Source: Streptomyces sp. MBT65 (GTDB lineage Bacteria > Actinomycetota > Actinomycetes > Streptomycetales > Streptomycetaceae). Taken from it: 64,000 bases of DNA. The notes below the pieces were generated by a model. That model saw only the letters and a list, made by a program, of their open reading frames with translations. It was not told the origin of the DNA and ran no database searches. This document shows positions 42,514 to 50,157 of this stretch, piece by piece. The stretch is from NCBI RefSeq assembly GCF_016612545.1, contig NZ_JAENRY010000012.1, forward strand, positions 1-64,000, read 5' to 3'. Both the position numbers and the translations under genes were made by a program. The first letter of the stretch is position 1, and each line of letters begins with the position of its first letter.

Positions 42514-42707
42514 CGGCCGTCAAGGGGCCTCAATCCAAGGAATGTGGGTGCGCAGGCGTGGGTAGAACAGCAACGGAAGGGCTTCCACGGAGAAGGCGTA
42601 AGCGCCGGTAGTCCGAAAACGCGACTCGCTATAAGCAACGACTGATCCGGATTCTTCGCAAGGCGGAGGTCCCAGTCGGCGGGCGTGACCAAGAACCCAG
42701 GCATGTA

Positions 42708-42735
42708 CAGGCGTGCCGGGACCTTGGCACGCCTG
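42708..42735 (+). terminator. hairpin between membrane-protein genes
   Basis: CAGGCGTGCC (42708-42717) pairs perfectly with 42726-42735, loop 8 nt. It lies 195 bp after the 41,788-42,513 gene. The 256-bp gap up to 42,770 holds this hairpin and no other gene I can support. Confidence 0.55.
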
Positions 42736-42770
42736 AAGCGGCCCAGGTCCCGGAGAAAGGGACCACCGCA

Positions 42771-42905
42771 GTGAATACCCTCAATGCGGCCCTCGGGGCA
42801 GCCGCAGCAGCCCTTGCGCTCGGAGCCGAGATATTCCGCTTCCTTCGTGACCGCCGGGAACAGCGTAGGTCTCAGGTGTCCGAGGAGGTCGAGGACGAGA
42901 GCTGA
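42771..42905 (+). CDS. micro-membrane protein (44 aa)
   Basis: GTG at 42771 lies about 10 bp after GGAGAAAGG. The product MNTLNAALGAAAAALALGAE followed by IFRFLRDRREQRRSQVSEEV is a short hydrophobic helix with a basic then acidic tail, like small phage membrane peptides. It stops at TGA 42903-42905, 56 bp before the next membrane-protein gene. Function unknown. Confidence 0.5.
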   Translation: MNTLNAALGAAAAALALGAEIFRFLRDRREQRRSQVSEEVEDES

Positions 42906-42961
42906 GCGAGCCGGCCGTCTGGCGCTCCGGAAGGGGCGTCAGACGGTTACGAGGCGGTTGT

Positions 42962-43504
42962 GTGCGTGGGACGACACGTGAGCTGACGGTCATCAGGAAC
43001 CGTTACGCGTATTGGGGCGTCGCTGATTCCACAGTCGGCTTGAGTGCGGGGGTAGTCGTGATAACCGTGGTGACGTTGGTGACCGCCATCGGCGGGTTAG
43101 CGGGGTTGATCGTCTCGTTGCTGTACTTGGCCAAACAGACCAAAGCCGCCGTCGCCCAGGTACACACCAGCAACACGATGGCGGGCAACAACGCGCTGGA
43201 CGTGGCGATTGCCAACCTTCGGGACATCTACTTCAAGATGCTGGAGTACCCCGGCATGCGTGCCTACTTCTATGAAGCCAAGCCGTTGCCCGACCACGGT
43301 CCGGAGCGTGAGCGCGTCTTGATTCTCGCGGAACTCCTCGCAGATGCGCTGGAATGCGGCCTTATGTCCACTCGTCGCATTCCTGAATCGGAGTCCTATG
43401 AGGACTGGCGAGACTTCTGCCAGTTCATGCTGGACCACAGTCCCTCGATGCGCCTGATCACGTCGGAGCACCCGATGTGGTGGCGAGAGCTTCTCGCTCT
43501 CTGA
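42962..43504 (+). CDS. single-pass membrane protein, unknown function
   Basis: The 180-residue protein (GTG start with GAGGCGG before it) has one or two hydrophobic helices at residues about 29-57 (AGVVVITVVTLVTAIGGLAG) and a soluble C-terminal part (ALDVAIANLRDIYFKMLEYP; LADALECGLMSTRRIPESES; FMLDHSPSMRLITSEHPMWW). Actinobacterial proteins of this form are often annotated as hypothetical. It is the third plus-strand membrane protein in the region where early phage genes are normally found, so an exclusion role is possible. Confidence 0.65.
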   Translation: MRGTTRELTVIRNRYAYWGVADSTVGLSAGVVVITVVTLVTAIGGLAGLIVSLLYLAKQTKAAVAQVHTSNTMAGNNALDVAIANLRDIYFKMLEYPGMRAYFYEAKPLPDHGPERERVLILAELLADALECGLMSTRRIPESESYEDWRDFCQFMLDHSPSMRLITSEHPMWWRELLAL

Positions 43505-43515
43505 TGCGCTTGGGG

Positions 43516-43725
43516 TCAAGCGCCGATCGTCAACACGCGCTGGGCTTTGGCCCTCGTGGCCAACTCGGCCTGAGCGACGTCCAGGTGACGGAAGAGCTTC
43601 CGGCCTCGGTCGTCGAGCCCGGTGACCTTTAGGTGGCCTCGACGGACCCAGGAGTAGACGGTCTGGACGTCCACGGCCACGAAGAGTGCGGCCTCCTTGA
43701 CCGTCAGCCAGGTCTCGTCCTCCAT
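43516..43725 (-). CDS. small helix-turn-helix (MerR/excisionase-like) protein
   Basis: The 69-residue protein has WLTVKEAALFVAVDVQTVYS and WVRRGHLKVTGLDDRGRKLF, a winged HTH of the BldC/Xis type. ATG at 43725 is used because GGGAGG precedes it. The gene is convergent with the 42,962-43,504 gene. It could be a second recombination directionality factor or a small lysogeny regulator. A strong terminator-like hairpin just upstream (43749-43778) may limit its expression. Confidence 0.78.
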   Translation of the reverse strand: MEDETWLTVKEAALFVAVDVQTVYSWVRRGHLKVTGLDDRGRKLFRHLDVAQAELATRAKAQRVLTIGA

Positions 43726-43748
43726 GACGGCCTCCCTGAAAAACGAAA

Positions 43749-43778
43749 AGGCCCCGTCCTCCTGGGGAGTCGGGGCCT
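43749..43778 (-). terminator. terminator-like hairpin just upstream of the small HTH gene
   Basis: On the minus strand AGGCCCCG and CGGGGCCT enclose a 14-nt loop and are followed by TTTTCGTTTTTC, a good intrinsic terminator. It ends 24 bp before the ATG at 43725, so it either stops upstream leftward transcription or acts as an attenuator for the HTH gene. Confidence 0.7.
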
Positions 43779-43846
43779 GCACGCGGACACAGCGGTCCTG
43801 CTGATCGCGATTATGCGGTCATGGCCGTTTACCCGTCAAGCTCCTG

Positions 43847-44095
43847 TTATGACGGGGCTGCCCCTGCGTTGCTGGCCTCTGCTGCTCGGGCGCGAGCTGC
43901 TCTCGTCGCGTCAGCTTCCTGTACCTTCCGCTGGCTCTGAACGAACCAGGAGGAGGGCGCAGGAATCAGGTCTCCCCGCAGGAAGGCCGCCAGTACCTCG
44001 GTGCAACGTCCCGGGGACCAACCACGCGGGCGAGTCCACGTACGTCCCGTGCGAGCCGGAGTTCGTGTGATGACCGAAGGGCCCGCGCTGCACAC
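43847..44095 (-). CDS. doubtful small Arg/Ala-rich protein between the HTH genes
   Basis: An 82-residue frame runs opposite to the excisionase-like gene and overlaps its start by 26 bp. It contains RCTEVLAAFLRGDLIPAPSS and VQEADATRAARARAAEASNA. No ribosome site or family was found. The 43,726-44,069 interval otherwise holds only the hairpin at 43749 and the presumed promoter region of the excisionase-like gene. Confidence 0.25.
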   Translation of the reverse strand: MCSAGPSVITRTPARTGRTWTRPRGWSPGRCTEVLAAFLRGDLIPAPSSWFVQSQRKVQEADATRAARARAAEASNAGAAPS

Positions 44096-44345
44096 CTACG
44101 AGGAGGCCGCCGAGATCCTGCGGCAGCCCTCAGACTGGTGGCTGCGCCGCAACATCTCCCGCCTCCCTCACGTGAAGATCGGCCGCCGGGTCCTCTTCAC
44201 GGACGACGACCTAGCCGTGATCCTCAAGATCTGCCGGGTCCGGTCGGCGCCCGTCTCCACCCCCGAGGCTCTCCCTGCCCCCGCACCGGTGGTCCCCCTG
44301 CCGGGTCTGGTCCCCTCCCGGGCCCGGCGCCGCAAGACGAGCTGA
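44070..44345 (+). CDS. xis: excisionase-like HTH protein
   Basis: The 91-residue protein has EGPALHTYEEAAEILRQPSD and RNISRLPHVKIGRRVLFTDD, the winged HTH of Xis proteins in actinobacterial integrative elements (compare pSAM2 Xis). ATG at 44070 has GGAG about 9 bp before it. It lies beside int on the opposite strand, and its 3' end overlaps the integrase frame. It likely directs excision. Confidence 0.8.
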   Translation: MTEGPALHTYEEAAEILRQPSDWWLRRNISRLPHVKIGRRVLFTDDDLAVILKICRVRSAPVSTPEALPAPAPVVPLPGLVPSRARRRKTS

Positions 44346-45643
44346 CCGCATGACGAAGCCCCTGACCGGCGAGATTCGGTCAGGGGCTTCGCTGTGTTCA
44401 GGAGGCCAGGCGGAGGCTCTGGCGCTTGCCCGATGGCGGCCTCCACTGCGGCGGCCACCTCGTCGTCGAGCTGCTGGATCAGGTGTCCGTAGCGGTCCAC
44501 GGTTGTGGTGATGGACTCGTGGCCCAAGCGGGCCTGGATGGCGGGCAGCGGGACGTTGGCGGCAATCAGCCAGGCCACGTGGGTGTGGCGGAGGTCGTGC
44601 GGACGGGGCTTCTTCATGAGGCCGTCCGTCTGGGCCTGGGCCACGGCGGGCTGCCACCGGCGGTAGTAGAAGTTCGAGTGCCGCCACGCCTTGCCCCATG
44701 CTGTGGCGAAGACGAAGTCCTCGGCCTTCTTGCCCTCGGTGTTGCGCTGGAGGATCTCGACCAGGGCGGGGGAGAGGACGACGGTCCGGCGGGACTTCTT
44801 GGTCTTGGGCTTGCCCAGCAGGAAGGTGTTGTCGTCCTGGCGCTTCCACGCCCGCTGGACCCGCAGGACGCTGTGCTGGCCCCGGACCGTGATGTCGCGG
44901 ACCTGGAGGGCGGAGACCTCGCCCCAGCGCAGGCCGGTTCCCGCCATGAGGTCGATCAGGTCGACCGCGTCCCCCTTGCAGATTCCGGCCATGGCGGCCT
45001 TGACCCGCTCGAACTCCTCGCGCTCCAGGAAGACCATCTCGTCCTCGATGCCGCTGTCCACGCGGGGGAGGCGGGTCCGGGCACAGGGGTTGGCGGCACG
45101 GAGCTGCGGCTGTGCCTCCACGGCGGACTGGAAGATCGAGTACAGGGTCCCGTGGAGGTTGGCGAGGGTCTTCGGGCTCAGCGGCTTGCGGACCCACTCC
45201 TCCTTGTTCTTCTTGTCCCGCTCCCCGGACTCCAGGGCGTTCACCCAGCGCCGGATGTCACTGGAGGTGATGGCCTCGGCGTCGCAGATGTCCTTGTCCC
45301 CGAAGAAGGGGATGAAGTGGTTGCGTATGTCCCGGCGATAGTCGAACCGGGTGCGGATCTCCACACCGGTGAGGGTCTCCACGAAGTGTTCGGCCCACGT
45401 GGCGAAGGAGACGACGCTCTTGTTCTCGCCGTCCTCGCCCGGCTGGACGAAGCCCTCGCCCTTGACCCACCCCGGCGGCCAGTGCTGCCCGGGGGCGTCC
45501 ACGAGACTCTGGAACTGCTTCGCCTCCGGCTCGGAGTCGAAGACCTCGGACTGAGGGGCGCCGTCCCTGGCGCCACCCTCACGCCACCGGACCTGATGCG
45601 CGGTGCTGCCGTCCCTGCGGACGCGCTTACGAATGCTTGCCAT
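44168..45643 (-). CDS. int: tyrosine site-specific integrase
   Basis: The 491-residue protein has an N-terminal arm-binding region (MASIRKRVRRDGSTAHQVRW), a core-binding domain (FDYRRDIRNHFIPFFGDKDI) and the catalytic set AGTGLRWGEVSAL (Arg), PHDLRHTHVAWL (His-x-x-Arg) and TTVDRYGHL (Tyr). ATG at 45643. The conserved domain ends near 44430; the last roughly 85 residues (TAKPLTESRRSGASSCGQLV onward) run antisense through the xis terminator and gene and look non-native. The +2 frame would stop at 44398-44400 after QSLRLAS, so a small indel may have extended the protein. It integrates the phage at tRNA-His. Confidence 0.9.
   Translation of the reverse strand: MASIRKRVRRDGSTAHQVRWREGGARDGAPQSEVFDSEPEAKQFQSLVDAPGQHWPPGWVKGEGFVQPGEDGENKSVVSFATWAEHFVETLTGVEIRTRFDYRRDIRNHFIPFFGDKDICDAEAITSSDIRRWVNALESGERDKKNKEEWVRKPLSPKTLANLHGTLYSIFQSAVEAQPQLRAANPCARTRLPRVDSGIEDEMVFLEREEFERVKAAMAGICKGDAVDLIDLMAGTGLRWGEVSALQVRDITVRGQHSVLRVQRAWKRQDDNTFLLGKPKTKKSRRTVVLSPALVEILQRNTEGKKAEDFVFATAWGKAWRHSNFYYRRWQPAVAQAQTDGLMKKPRPHDLRHTHVAWLIAANVPLPAIQARLGHESITTTVDRYGHLIQQLDDEVAAAVEAAIGQAPEPPPGLLNTAKPLTESRRSGASSCGQLVLRRRAREGTRPGRGTTGAGAGRASGVETGADRTRQILRITARSSSVKRTRRPIFT
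44355..44390 (+). terminator. hairpin after the excisionase-like gene
   Basis: GAAGCCCCTGACCG (44355-44368) pairs perfectly with 44377-44390, loop GCGAGATT. It ends the xis transcript. It also lies inside the open 3' part of the integrase frame, which raises doubt about the true integrase end. Confidence 0.7.
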
Positions 45644-45710
45644 GAGTGAGAAGTTAGGACCCTTCTCAAGATCCCGGGTGGCCACCGGTGTGGCCACAGA
45701 GGAGCCAAAA

Positions 45711-45747
45711 GAGGCCGCCAACCTGCCAATCGCAGGTCAACGGCCTC
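45711..45747 (-). terminator. phage-supplied terminator for tRNA-His
   Basis: GAGGCCG/CGGCCTC and ACCTGC/GCAGGT form a two-part stem around loop CAATC, 8 bp after attR and upstream of int. It would end the tRNA-His transcript before it enters int, replacing the hairpin left at attL. Confidence 0.7.
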
Positions 45748-45754
45748 TCAGAAG

Positions 45755-45779
45755 AGGGTGAGTGACGGGACTTGAACCC
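45755..45779. repeat. attR core (25-bp direct repeat)
   Basis: Identical to 12202-12226. It covers the T-arm and 3' acceptor strand of tRNA-His, so the phage copy restores a complete tRNA after integration. Confidence 0.95.
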
Positions 45780-45830
45780 GCGACTTCCTGGACCACAACC
45801 AGGTGCTCTACCAGCTGAGCTACACCCACC
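45757..45830 (-). tRNA. tRNA-His (GTG anticodon)
   Basis: The minus-strand sequence folds as a cloverleaf: acceptor GTGGGTG pairs with CACTCAC, with the extra G-1 opposite C73 that is diagnostic of tRNA-His. D-loop AGCTCAGCTGGTAGAGCA, anticodon loop TTGTGGT (GTG) and T-loop GGTTCAAGTCC are clear. CCA is not encoded. It lies downstream of ornA and serves as the phage attachment site. Confidence 0.97.
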
Positions 45831-45911
45831 ATGCCCGGTCGTTCACTCTGCGAGTTTCCGACCGGCCGAGAAAAAGTGTACAGGGTCCGAAGGGGTGCTC
45901 GCGCACGCCTT

Positions 45912-46514
45912 TTACGAGGTGGGCAGGACGTGCTTCGCGGCGATCGTGCGGGCCGTCTCCGAGTCCGGTCCGGGCTGCGGGACGAAGATCGCCTCGCGGT
46001 AGTAGCGCAGCTCGGCGATGGATTCGCGGATGTCGGCGAGGGCGCGGTGATTGCCCTTCTTCTCGGGGCTGTTGAAGTACGCCCGGGGGTACCAGCGGCG
46101 GGCCAGCTCCTTCACCGAGGACACGTCCACGATGCGGTAGTGGAGGTACTCCTCCAGGGTCGGCATGTCACGGAGGAGGAACCCGCGGTCGGTGCCGACC
46201 GAGTTGCCGCACAGCGGGGCCTTGCGCGGCTCCTTGACGTGCTCCCGGATGTACGCCAGGACCAGCTCCTCGGCGTCGGCGAGCGTCGTACCGCCGGCCA
46301 GCTCGTCGAGCAGGCCGGATGCGGTGTGCATCTGGCGTACTACGTCCGGCATCGTCTCCAGCGCCTGGTCCGGCGGGCGGATGACGATGTCCACCCCTTC
46401 GCCGAGCACGTTCAGCTCGGAGTCGGTGACGAGGGCGGCCACCTCGATGAGAGCGTCATCCGACAGCGAGAGGCCGGTCATCTCGCAGTCGATCCACACC
46501 ATGCGATCGTTCAT
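45912..46514 (-). CDS. ornA: oligoribonuclease
   Basis: The 200-residue DEDDh 3'-5' exoribonuclease degrades 2-5-mer RNA and, in Streptomyces, pGpG. The motifs are WIDCEMTGL (Asp-x-Glu), [12 protein letters not shown] (Asp) and [16 protein letters not shown] (His-x5-Asp). Length is standard. It lies 142 bp downstream of adpA on the same strand, the known adpA-ornA arrangement of Streptomyces, and needs no phage function. Confidence 0.97.
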   Translation of the reverse strand: MNDRMVWIDCEMTGLSLSDDALIEVAALVTDSELNVLGEGVDIVIRPPDQALETMPDVVRQMHTASGLLDELAGGTTLADAEELVLAYIREHVKEPRKAPLCGNSVGTDRGFLLRDMPTLEEYLHYRIVDVSSVKELARRWYPRAYFNSPEKKGNHRALADIRESIAELRYYREAIFVPQPGPDSETARTIAAKHVLPTS

Positions 46515-46656
46515 GTGTCTAACCTTAAGGTGCGCGCCGCTCAGGTGAGCCGACCGTGCGGTGACCTTGTGGTCCCGGGCATGCGGAAACCCCCGGAGAT
46601 CCCCTGACGGAAACCTCCGGGAGCCTTACCGCTCCTGCGTCGCGGGTACTGCGGCC

Positions 46657-47910
46657 CTACGGCGCGCTGCGCTGGCCGGGCAGGCTCGCCGCCCGACTTG
46701 TGGCGTACGCCTCACGGCCGTTCTCCGCCGAGGCGGCCGACGCCGAGGACAGCGCGCTGGCCGCCGTACGCCGGGTCTGCATCGGGACCGGGCCGTCCGG
46801 GTGCAGCGCGGGCGGCAGCCCGGCCGGACCCAGGGACCCCGGACCACCGGGCTGCCCCGGAGCGCCGTCGCCGTCCACCTGCTTGTCGCCCTGCGGCCTG
46901 CGGGCCCGGTACGCGGCCCGGTAGGCGGCCGGCGACGAGCCCAACTGGCGCCGGAAATGGCCGCGCAGAGCCACCGGCGAACGGAAGCCGCAGCGCCCCG
47001 CGACCTCGTCCACCGAGTAGTCCGACGTCTCCAGCAGACGCTGTGCCTGGAGCACCCGCTGCGTGATCAGCCACTGCAGGGGAGCGCTCCCGGTGAGCGA
47101 GCGGAAGCGGCGGTCGAACGTACGCCTGCTCATGTACGCGCGTGCCGCCAGCGTCTCCACGTCGAACTGTTCGTGGAGGTGCTCCAGCGCCCAGGCGACG
47201 ACCTCCGCGAGCGGGTCGGCGCCGATCTCCTCTGGTAAAGACCGATCGAGGTAGCGCTCCTGACCGCCGCTTCGGCGCGGGGGGACCACCAGGCGCCGGG
47301 CGAGCGCGCCGGCCGCCTCGTTGCCGTGGTCCGTCCGCACGATATGGAGACAGAGATCGATTCCGGCCGCCGTACCGGCGGACGTGAGCACGTCCCCGTC
47401 GTCGACGAAGAGTTCCCTCGGATCGACGTGCACCGACGGATAGCGCTTGGCCAGCGTCGGCGCGTACATCCAGTGGGTGGTGGCCGGACGGCCGTCCAGC
47501 AGGCCCGCCGCGGCCAGCACGAAGGCACCGGTGCAGAGGCCGACGATACGGGCCCCTTCCTCGTGCGCCCGGCGGATCGCGTCGAGTGCCTCCTCCGGCG
47601 GTGGCGAGGTGATCGACCGCCAGGCCGGCACGACGACGGTGCCCGCCCGCGAGATCGCTTCCAAGCCGTGCGGTGTGGTGAGTTCCAGCCCTCCGGTGGT
47701 GCGCAGCGGACCTTCTTCGCCGCCGCACACAAGGAGGCGGTAGCGCGGAACTCCGGCGTCCTGCCGGTCGATTCCGAACACCGACAGCGGTATGGAACTC
47801 TCGAAGATGGGGCCGCCGCTGAACAGCAGCACCGCGACGATCTCCTTGCGGCGTCGCCCGGAAAGCTTCCGGGCCGCGGCTTCCGGCGCGGCAGTGGAGT
47901 CGTGGCTCAT
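46657..47910 (-). CDS. adpA: AdpA, AraC-family master regulator of development, with in-frame TTA codon
   Basis: The 417-residue protein has an N-terminal DJ-1/PfpI-like dimerisation domain (AVLLFSGGPIFESSIPLSVF; GLCTGAFVLAAAGLLDGRPA) and a C-terminal double HTH of the AraC type (FDVETLAARAYMSRRTFDRR; SVDEVAGRCGFRSPVALRGH). Leucine codon 225 is TTA (plus-strand TAA at 47236-47238) in the linker RSLPEE between the domains. This is the known bldA-dependent control point of adpA. It controls morphological and secondary-metabolite genes. ATG at 47910. Confidence 0.96.
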   Translation of the reverse strand: MSHDSTAAPEAAARKLSGRRRKEIVAVLLFSGGPIFESSIPLSVFGIDRQDAGVPRYRLLVCGGEEGPLRTTGGLELTTPHGLEAISRAGTVVVPAWRSITSPPPEEALDAIRRAHEEGARIVGLCTGAFVLAAAGLLDGRPATTHWMYAPTLAKRYPSVHVDPRELFVDDGDVLTSAGTAAGIDLCLHIVRTDHGNEAAGALARRLVVPPRRSGGQERYLDRSLPEEIGADPLAEVVAWALEHLHEQFDVETLAARAYMSRRTFDRRFRSLTGSAPLQWLITQRVLQAQRLLETSDYSVDEVAGRCGFRSPVALRGHFRRQLGSSPAAYRAAYRARRPQGDKQVDGDGAPGQPGGPGSLGPAGLPPALHPDGPVPMQTRRTAASALSSASAASAENGREAYATSRAASLPGQRSAP

Positions 47911-48287
47911 ACTGCTAAGCCCCCCTCGGTGGTCGCGGCTCCTCGGTTGTGTCGCTCCTGCACGTTTCCCCTCGGTCCTGCACGAGTCCCCCGCCGTAAG
48001 ACGTCAAGATCGAATCTACTGTGTCCAGTGGTGCCGGGGTGACCAGTTCGGCAACCGGCACATTGTCGACATGGCAACTTGGCGTGAAGCATTCGATCAC
48101 GAAGCGTTGCACTCGTGGGGCGTGCAGGGAAGTGCGCCTCGTCGTAGTGGCCAATCCCCGTAGGGTGCGCAAGGCCCCCCAGACCCTTTCGGTGCAGGTG
48201 GAACGGGGGTTGGGGGGTGGTTCGGACAACAGATGCACAGTGGCCGGAAGTTGGCTGAAAAGCGTCGGGCGCGTGCGCGGAAACCGG
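47911..48287. promoter_or_regulatory. adpA upstream region
   Basis: This 377-bp stretch holds no convincing gene. A long leader and AdpA autoregulation are known for this gene in Streptomyces. I see AT-richer patches near 48,050-48,110 but cannot place promoters or binding sites with confidence. Confidence 0.4.
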
Positions 48288-48632
48288 TCAGTCGACCGGT
48301 GTACTTCCCCCGGCATGCCGCCCGCCCCTGTGCGCCCCCGCCCCGGCCCGGTGGCGGTGGCCGCGGTGCGGGGCCTCTTCCGCGGCCGGCGGCGGGGCAT
48401 GTTCTTCGGCCAACAGCGGGACCGTGCTCCGCTCGGACCGGCGCAGCAGCACCCGGCAGGCGGCGGTGACGGCCGCGAGGCCCAGCGCCGTACCGGCGGC
48501 GCCGGCGAGCGAGCCGCCGTACCAGAGGAGGACGACGGGGACGAGGACGCAGCTGAAGACCGCCCAGCGGACCACATCGGTCGCGCTGTCGGAGTGGGGG
48601 TGTCCTTCGGAGGTCGTGCGGTGTCCGGACAT
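48288..48632 (-). CDS. small membrane protein upstream of adpA
   Basis: The 114-residue product starts MSGHRTTSEGHPHSDSATDV, has two hydrophobic helices (WAVFSCVLVPVVLLWYGGSL and AGAAGTALGLAAVTAACRVL) and a His/Arg/Pro-rich tail. ATG at 48632 has GGGAGC before it. Streptomyces carry a gene of this type next to adpA to my knowledge. Function unknown. Confidence 0.7.
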   Translation of the reverse strand: MSGHRTTSEGHPHSDSATDVVRWAVFSCVLVPVVLLWYGGSLAGAAGTALGLAAVTAACRVLLRRSERSTVPLLAEEHAPPPAAEEAPHRGHRHRAGAGAHRGGRHAGGSTPVD

Positions 48633-48932
48633 GGCGTGCTCCCTGGGGCGGCGGCTCGCCGGGTTCAACGCGTGTTCGATGCGTCGGTCACTGTAGGGCA
48701 GTCCGTCGGTAAGTGAATCCTGTGCAAACCGCCTGTACGGGGCAGCAACCATTGCGTTACGGGCGCCCCCTCGTGCATGCTCCGGGGAACTCCGCCGGAG
48801 CATGTGCGGGATATGGGCTAAGGAGGAGTGCCGCCGTACCCTTGGGGGTATGGGGTTGGGAAGATGATTCCCGGACACAGCTCCGCGCACCCTGTTGTCC
48901 CCTCCCAAGAGGATCAAAAAGCCGAGACACCC

Positions 48933-49460
48933 ATGGCCGGTCACGAATCTTTCGAACCAGCGGACCGCAAGCGCCCTGTCGCCGATCCCACGGCGGCCGA
49001 GCCCCTGGCGGCGGAACAGCCACGTCATTCCTGCGATCCAGCCTTCAAGCACGGCGTGGTCGTCGGCTTCGACGGGTCCACGTCCAGTGAGCGTGCCCTC
49101 GCCTACGCGATCGGCATGGCCCATCGCTCGGGCTCGGGCCTGGTCATCGTCCATGTCGCCAACCGGCTGCCCACCACGGTGTGGGCGGGCTGCGAGCCAC
49201 CGGTCTTCGTCGATGTGCCGGACCACCGCACCGAGGTGCTGGGTCTTGAGCTGGCGTGCGCCGAGTACCTGGCCGAAGTGCCCTGGATCCTGGTCGAGCG
49301 CGGTGGCGACATCTGCCATGAACTCGAAGAGGTGGGGCGGGAGTACGAGGCGGACGCGATCGTCGTGGGCTCGACCCACGGCATCGTCGGGCGCATCTTC
49401 GGCTCCGTCGCGGGACGGCTCGCGAAGCGGGCGAAGCGGCCGGTCGTCGTCATCCCGTAG
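48933..49460 (+). CDS. universal stress protein
   Basis: The protein of about 175 residues has a single Usp domain: GVVVGFDGSTSSERALAYAI at the start and the ATP-binding end GSTHGIVGRIFGSVAGRLAK followed by RPVVVIP. ATG at 48933 is used because the Usp domain follows after a normal lead; starts at 48828 or 48864 are possible. The 300 bp before it contain a 10-bp hairpin (48776-48804) and no supported gene. Confidence 0.85.
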   Translation: MAGHESFEPADRKRPVADPTAAEPLAAEQPRHSCDPAFKHGVVVGFDGSTSSERALAYAIGMAHRSGSGLVIVHVANRLPTTVWAGCEPPVFVDVPDHRTEVLGLELACAEYLAEVPWILVERGGDICHELEEVGREYEADAIVVGSTHGIVGRIFGSVAGRLAKRAKRPVVVIP

Positions 49461-49580
49461 GCCGCGGGCGAACTCACAGGTCGGCTCCCCGATTGGGCGT
49501 TGTGCAGAGGTGTTTGTGTCCTTGTGAAGGGCATATATCGGTCACACCGCACAACCGCACATGCATGAAGGGAGCCCGCC

Positions 49581-50144
49581 GTGGACAATGACGTCTCTGC
49601 GGGAAGCACCACCTCGATCGTCGGCCGACTCGCCCTGGGAATCACCCTGTTGGCCTTCGGCCTCGGCTACACGAATGTCATCGACGGGGTCTCCACGGCT
49701 GACGCCGTGTCACTGGCCCACTATGTAGGCGGAGTTGCGCTCTTCGTCGTCGGACTGCTCGCGTTCCGCGACGGCGACACGGCGAACGGTACGGCGTTCT
49801 CCGCCTTCGGCGCGCTCTGGTTCACCTGGGCCGTCAGCGCGGGGAACTCCGTGTCGGACAACGCGGCGGGGCTGTTCCTGGTCCTGTTCGCCCTGGTCGC
49901 TCTCTCGGTGACTCTCGCGGGCGGGGACCAACTCACCCAGGGGACATACGGGTTGTTCTTCCTCTCCCTCGTGCTGCTCGCCATCGCGCAGTTCGCCGGC
50001 AACGACGGGCTGGGCAAGGTCGGAGGGTGGTTCGGTGTCGCCGCGGGGGCCGTCGCCTGGTACTCGGCGACGGCGGCGCTCGCACACTGGCCGACGGTTC
50101 TTCCTCGTCGGGCTGCGGGTCGGGGCGTGACGGCCACCGGCTGA
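49581..50144 (+). CDS. acetate/succinate-type transporter (GPR1/FUN34/YaaH family)
   Basis: The 187-residue protein has six membrane helices, from LALGITLLAFGLGYTNVIDG to WFGVAAGAVAWYSATAALAH. Length and the helix pattern fit the SatP/YaaH family, although the usual NPAPLGL motif is not conserved. GTG at 49581 has GGGAG upstream. Substrate is inferred. It is convergent with glmS. Confidence 0.75.
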   Translation: MDNDVSAGSTTSIVGRLALGITLLAFGLGYTNVIDGVSTADAVSLAHYVGGVALFVVGLLAFRDGDTANGTAFSAFGALWFTWAVSAGNSVSDNAAGLFLVLFALVALSVTLAGGDQLTQGTYGLFFLSLVLLAIAQFAGNDGLGKVGGWFGVAAGAVAWYSATAALAHWPTVLPRRAAGRGVTATG

Positions 50145-50157
50145 CCGGCAGCAGAGC

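Larger units (their letters stand above)
12202..45779. mobile_element. 33.5-kb siphovirus-type prophage integrated in tRNA-His
   Basis: An exact 25-bp direct repeat bounds the element (12202-12226 and 45755-45779). The right copy forms the 3' part of tRNA-His and lies beside a tyrosine integrase and an excisionase-like gene. Inside are TerS, TerL, portal, scaffold, HK97/SU10-like capsid, connectors, tail tube, G/GT chaperone, tape measure, distal tail, spikes, holin and endolysin, nearly all leftward. No DNA polymerase, primase, helicase or classical repressor was found, so it may be defective, dependent on host replication, or may use unrecognised early genes. Confidence 0.95.

Noticed and set aside
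12546..45643. CRISPR array or other regular repeat array
   Set aside because: No series of regularly spaced repeats was seen; the only repeated elements are the att core, the three palindromes and the two phased tandems.
46561..48042. Plus-strand frames opposite adpA
   Set aside because: Pro/Arg-rich shadows; the minus strand encodes AdpA with both known domains.
48660..49379. Minus-strand extension upstream of the small membrane protein at 48,288-48,632
   Set aside because: It overlaps the universal stress protein gene antisense and lacks any start support.
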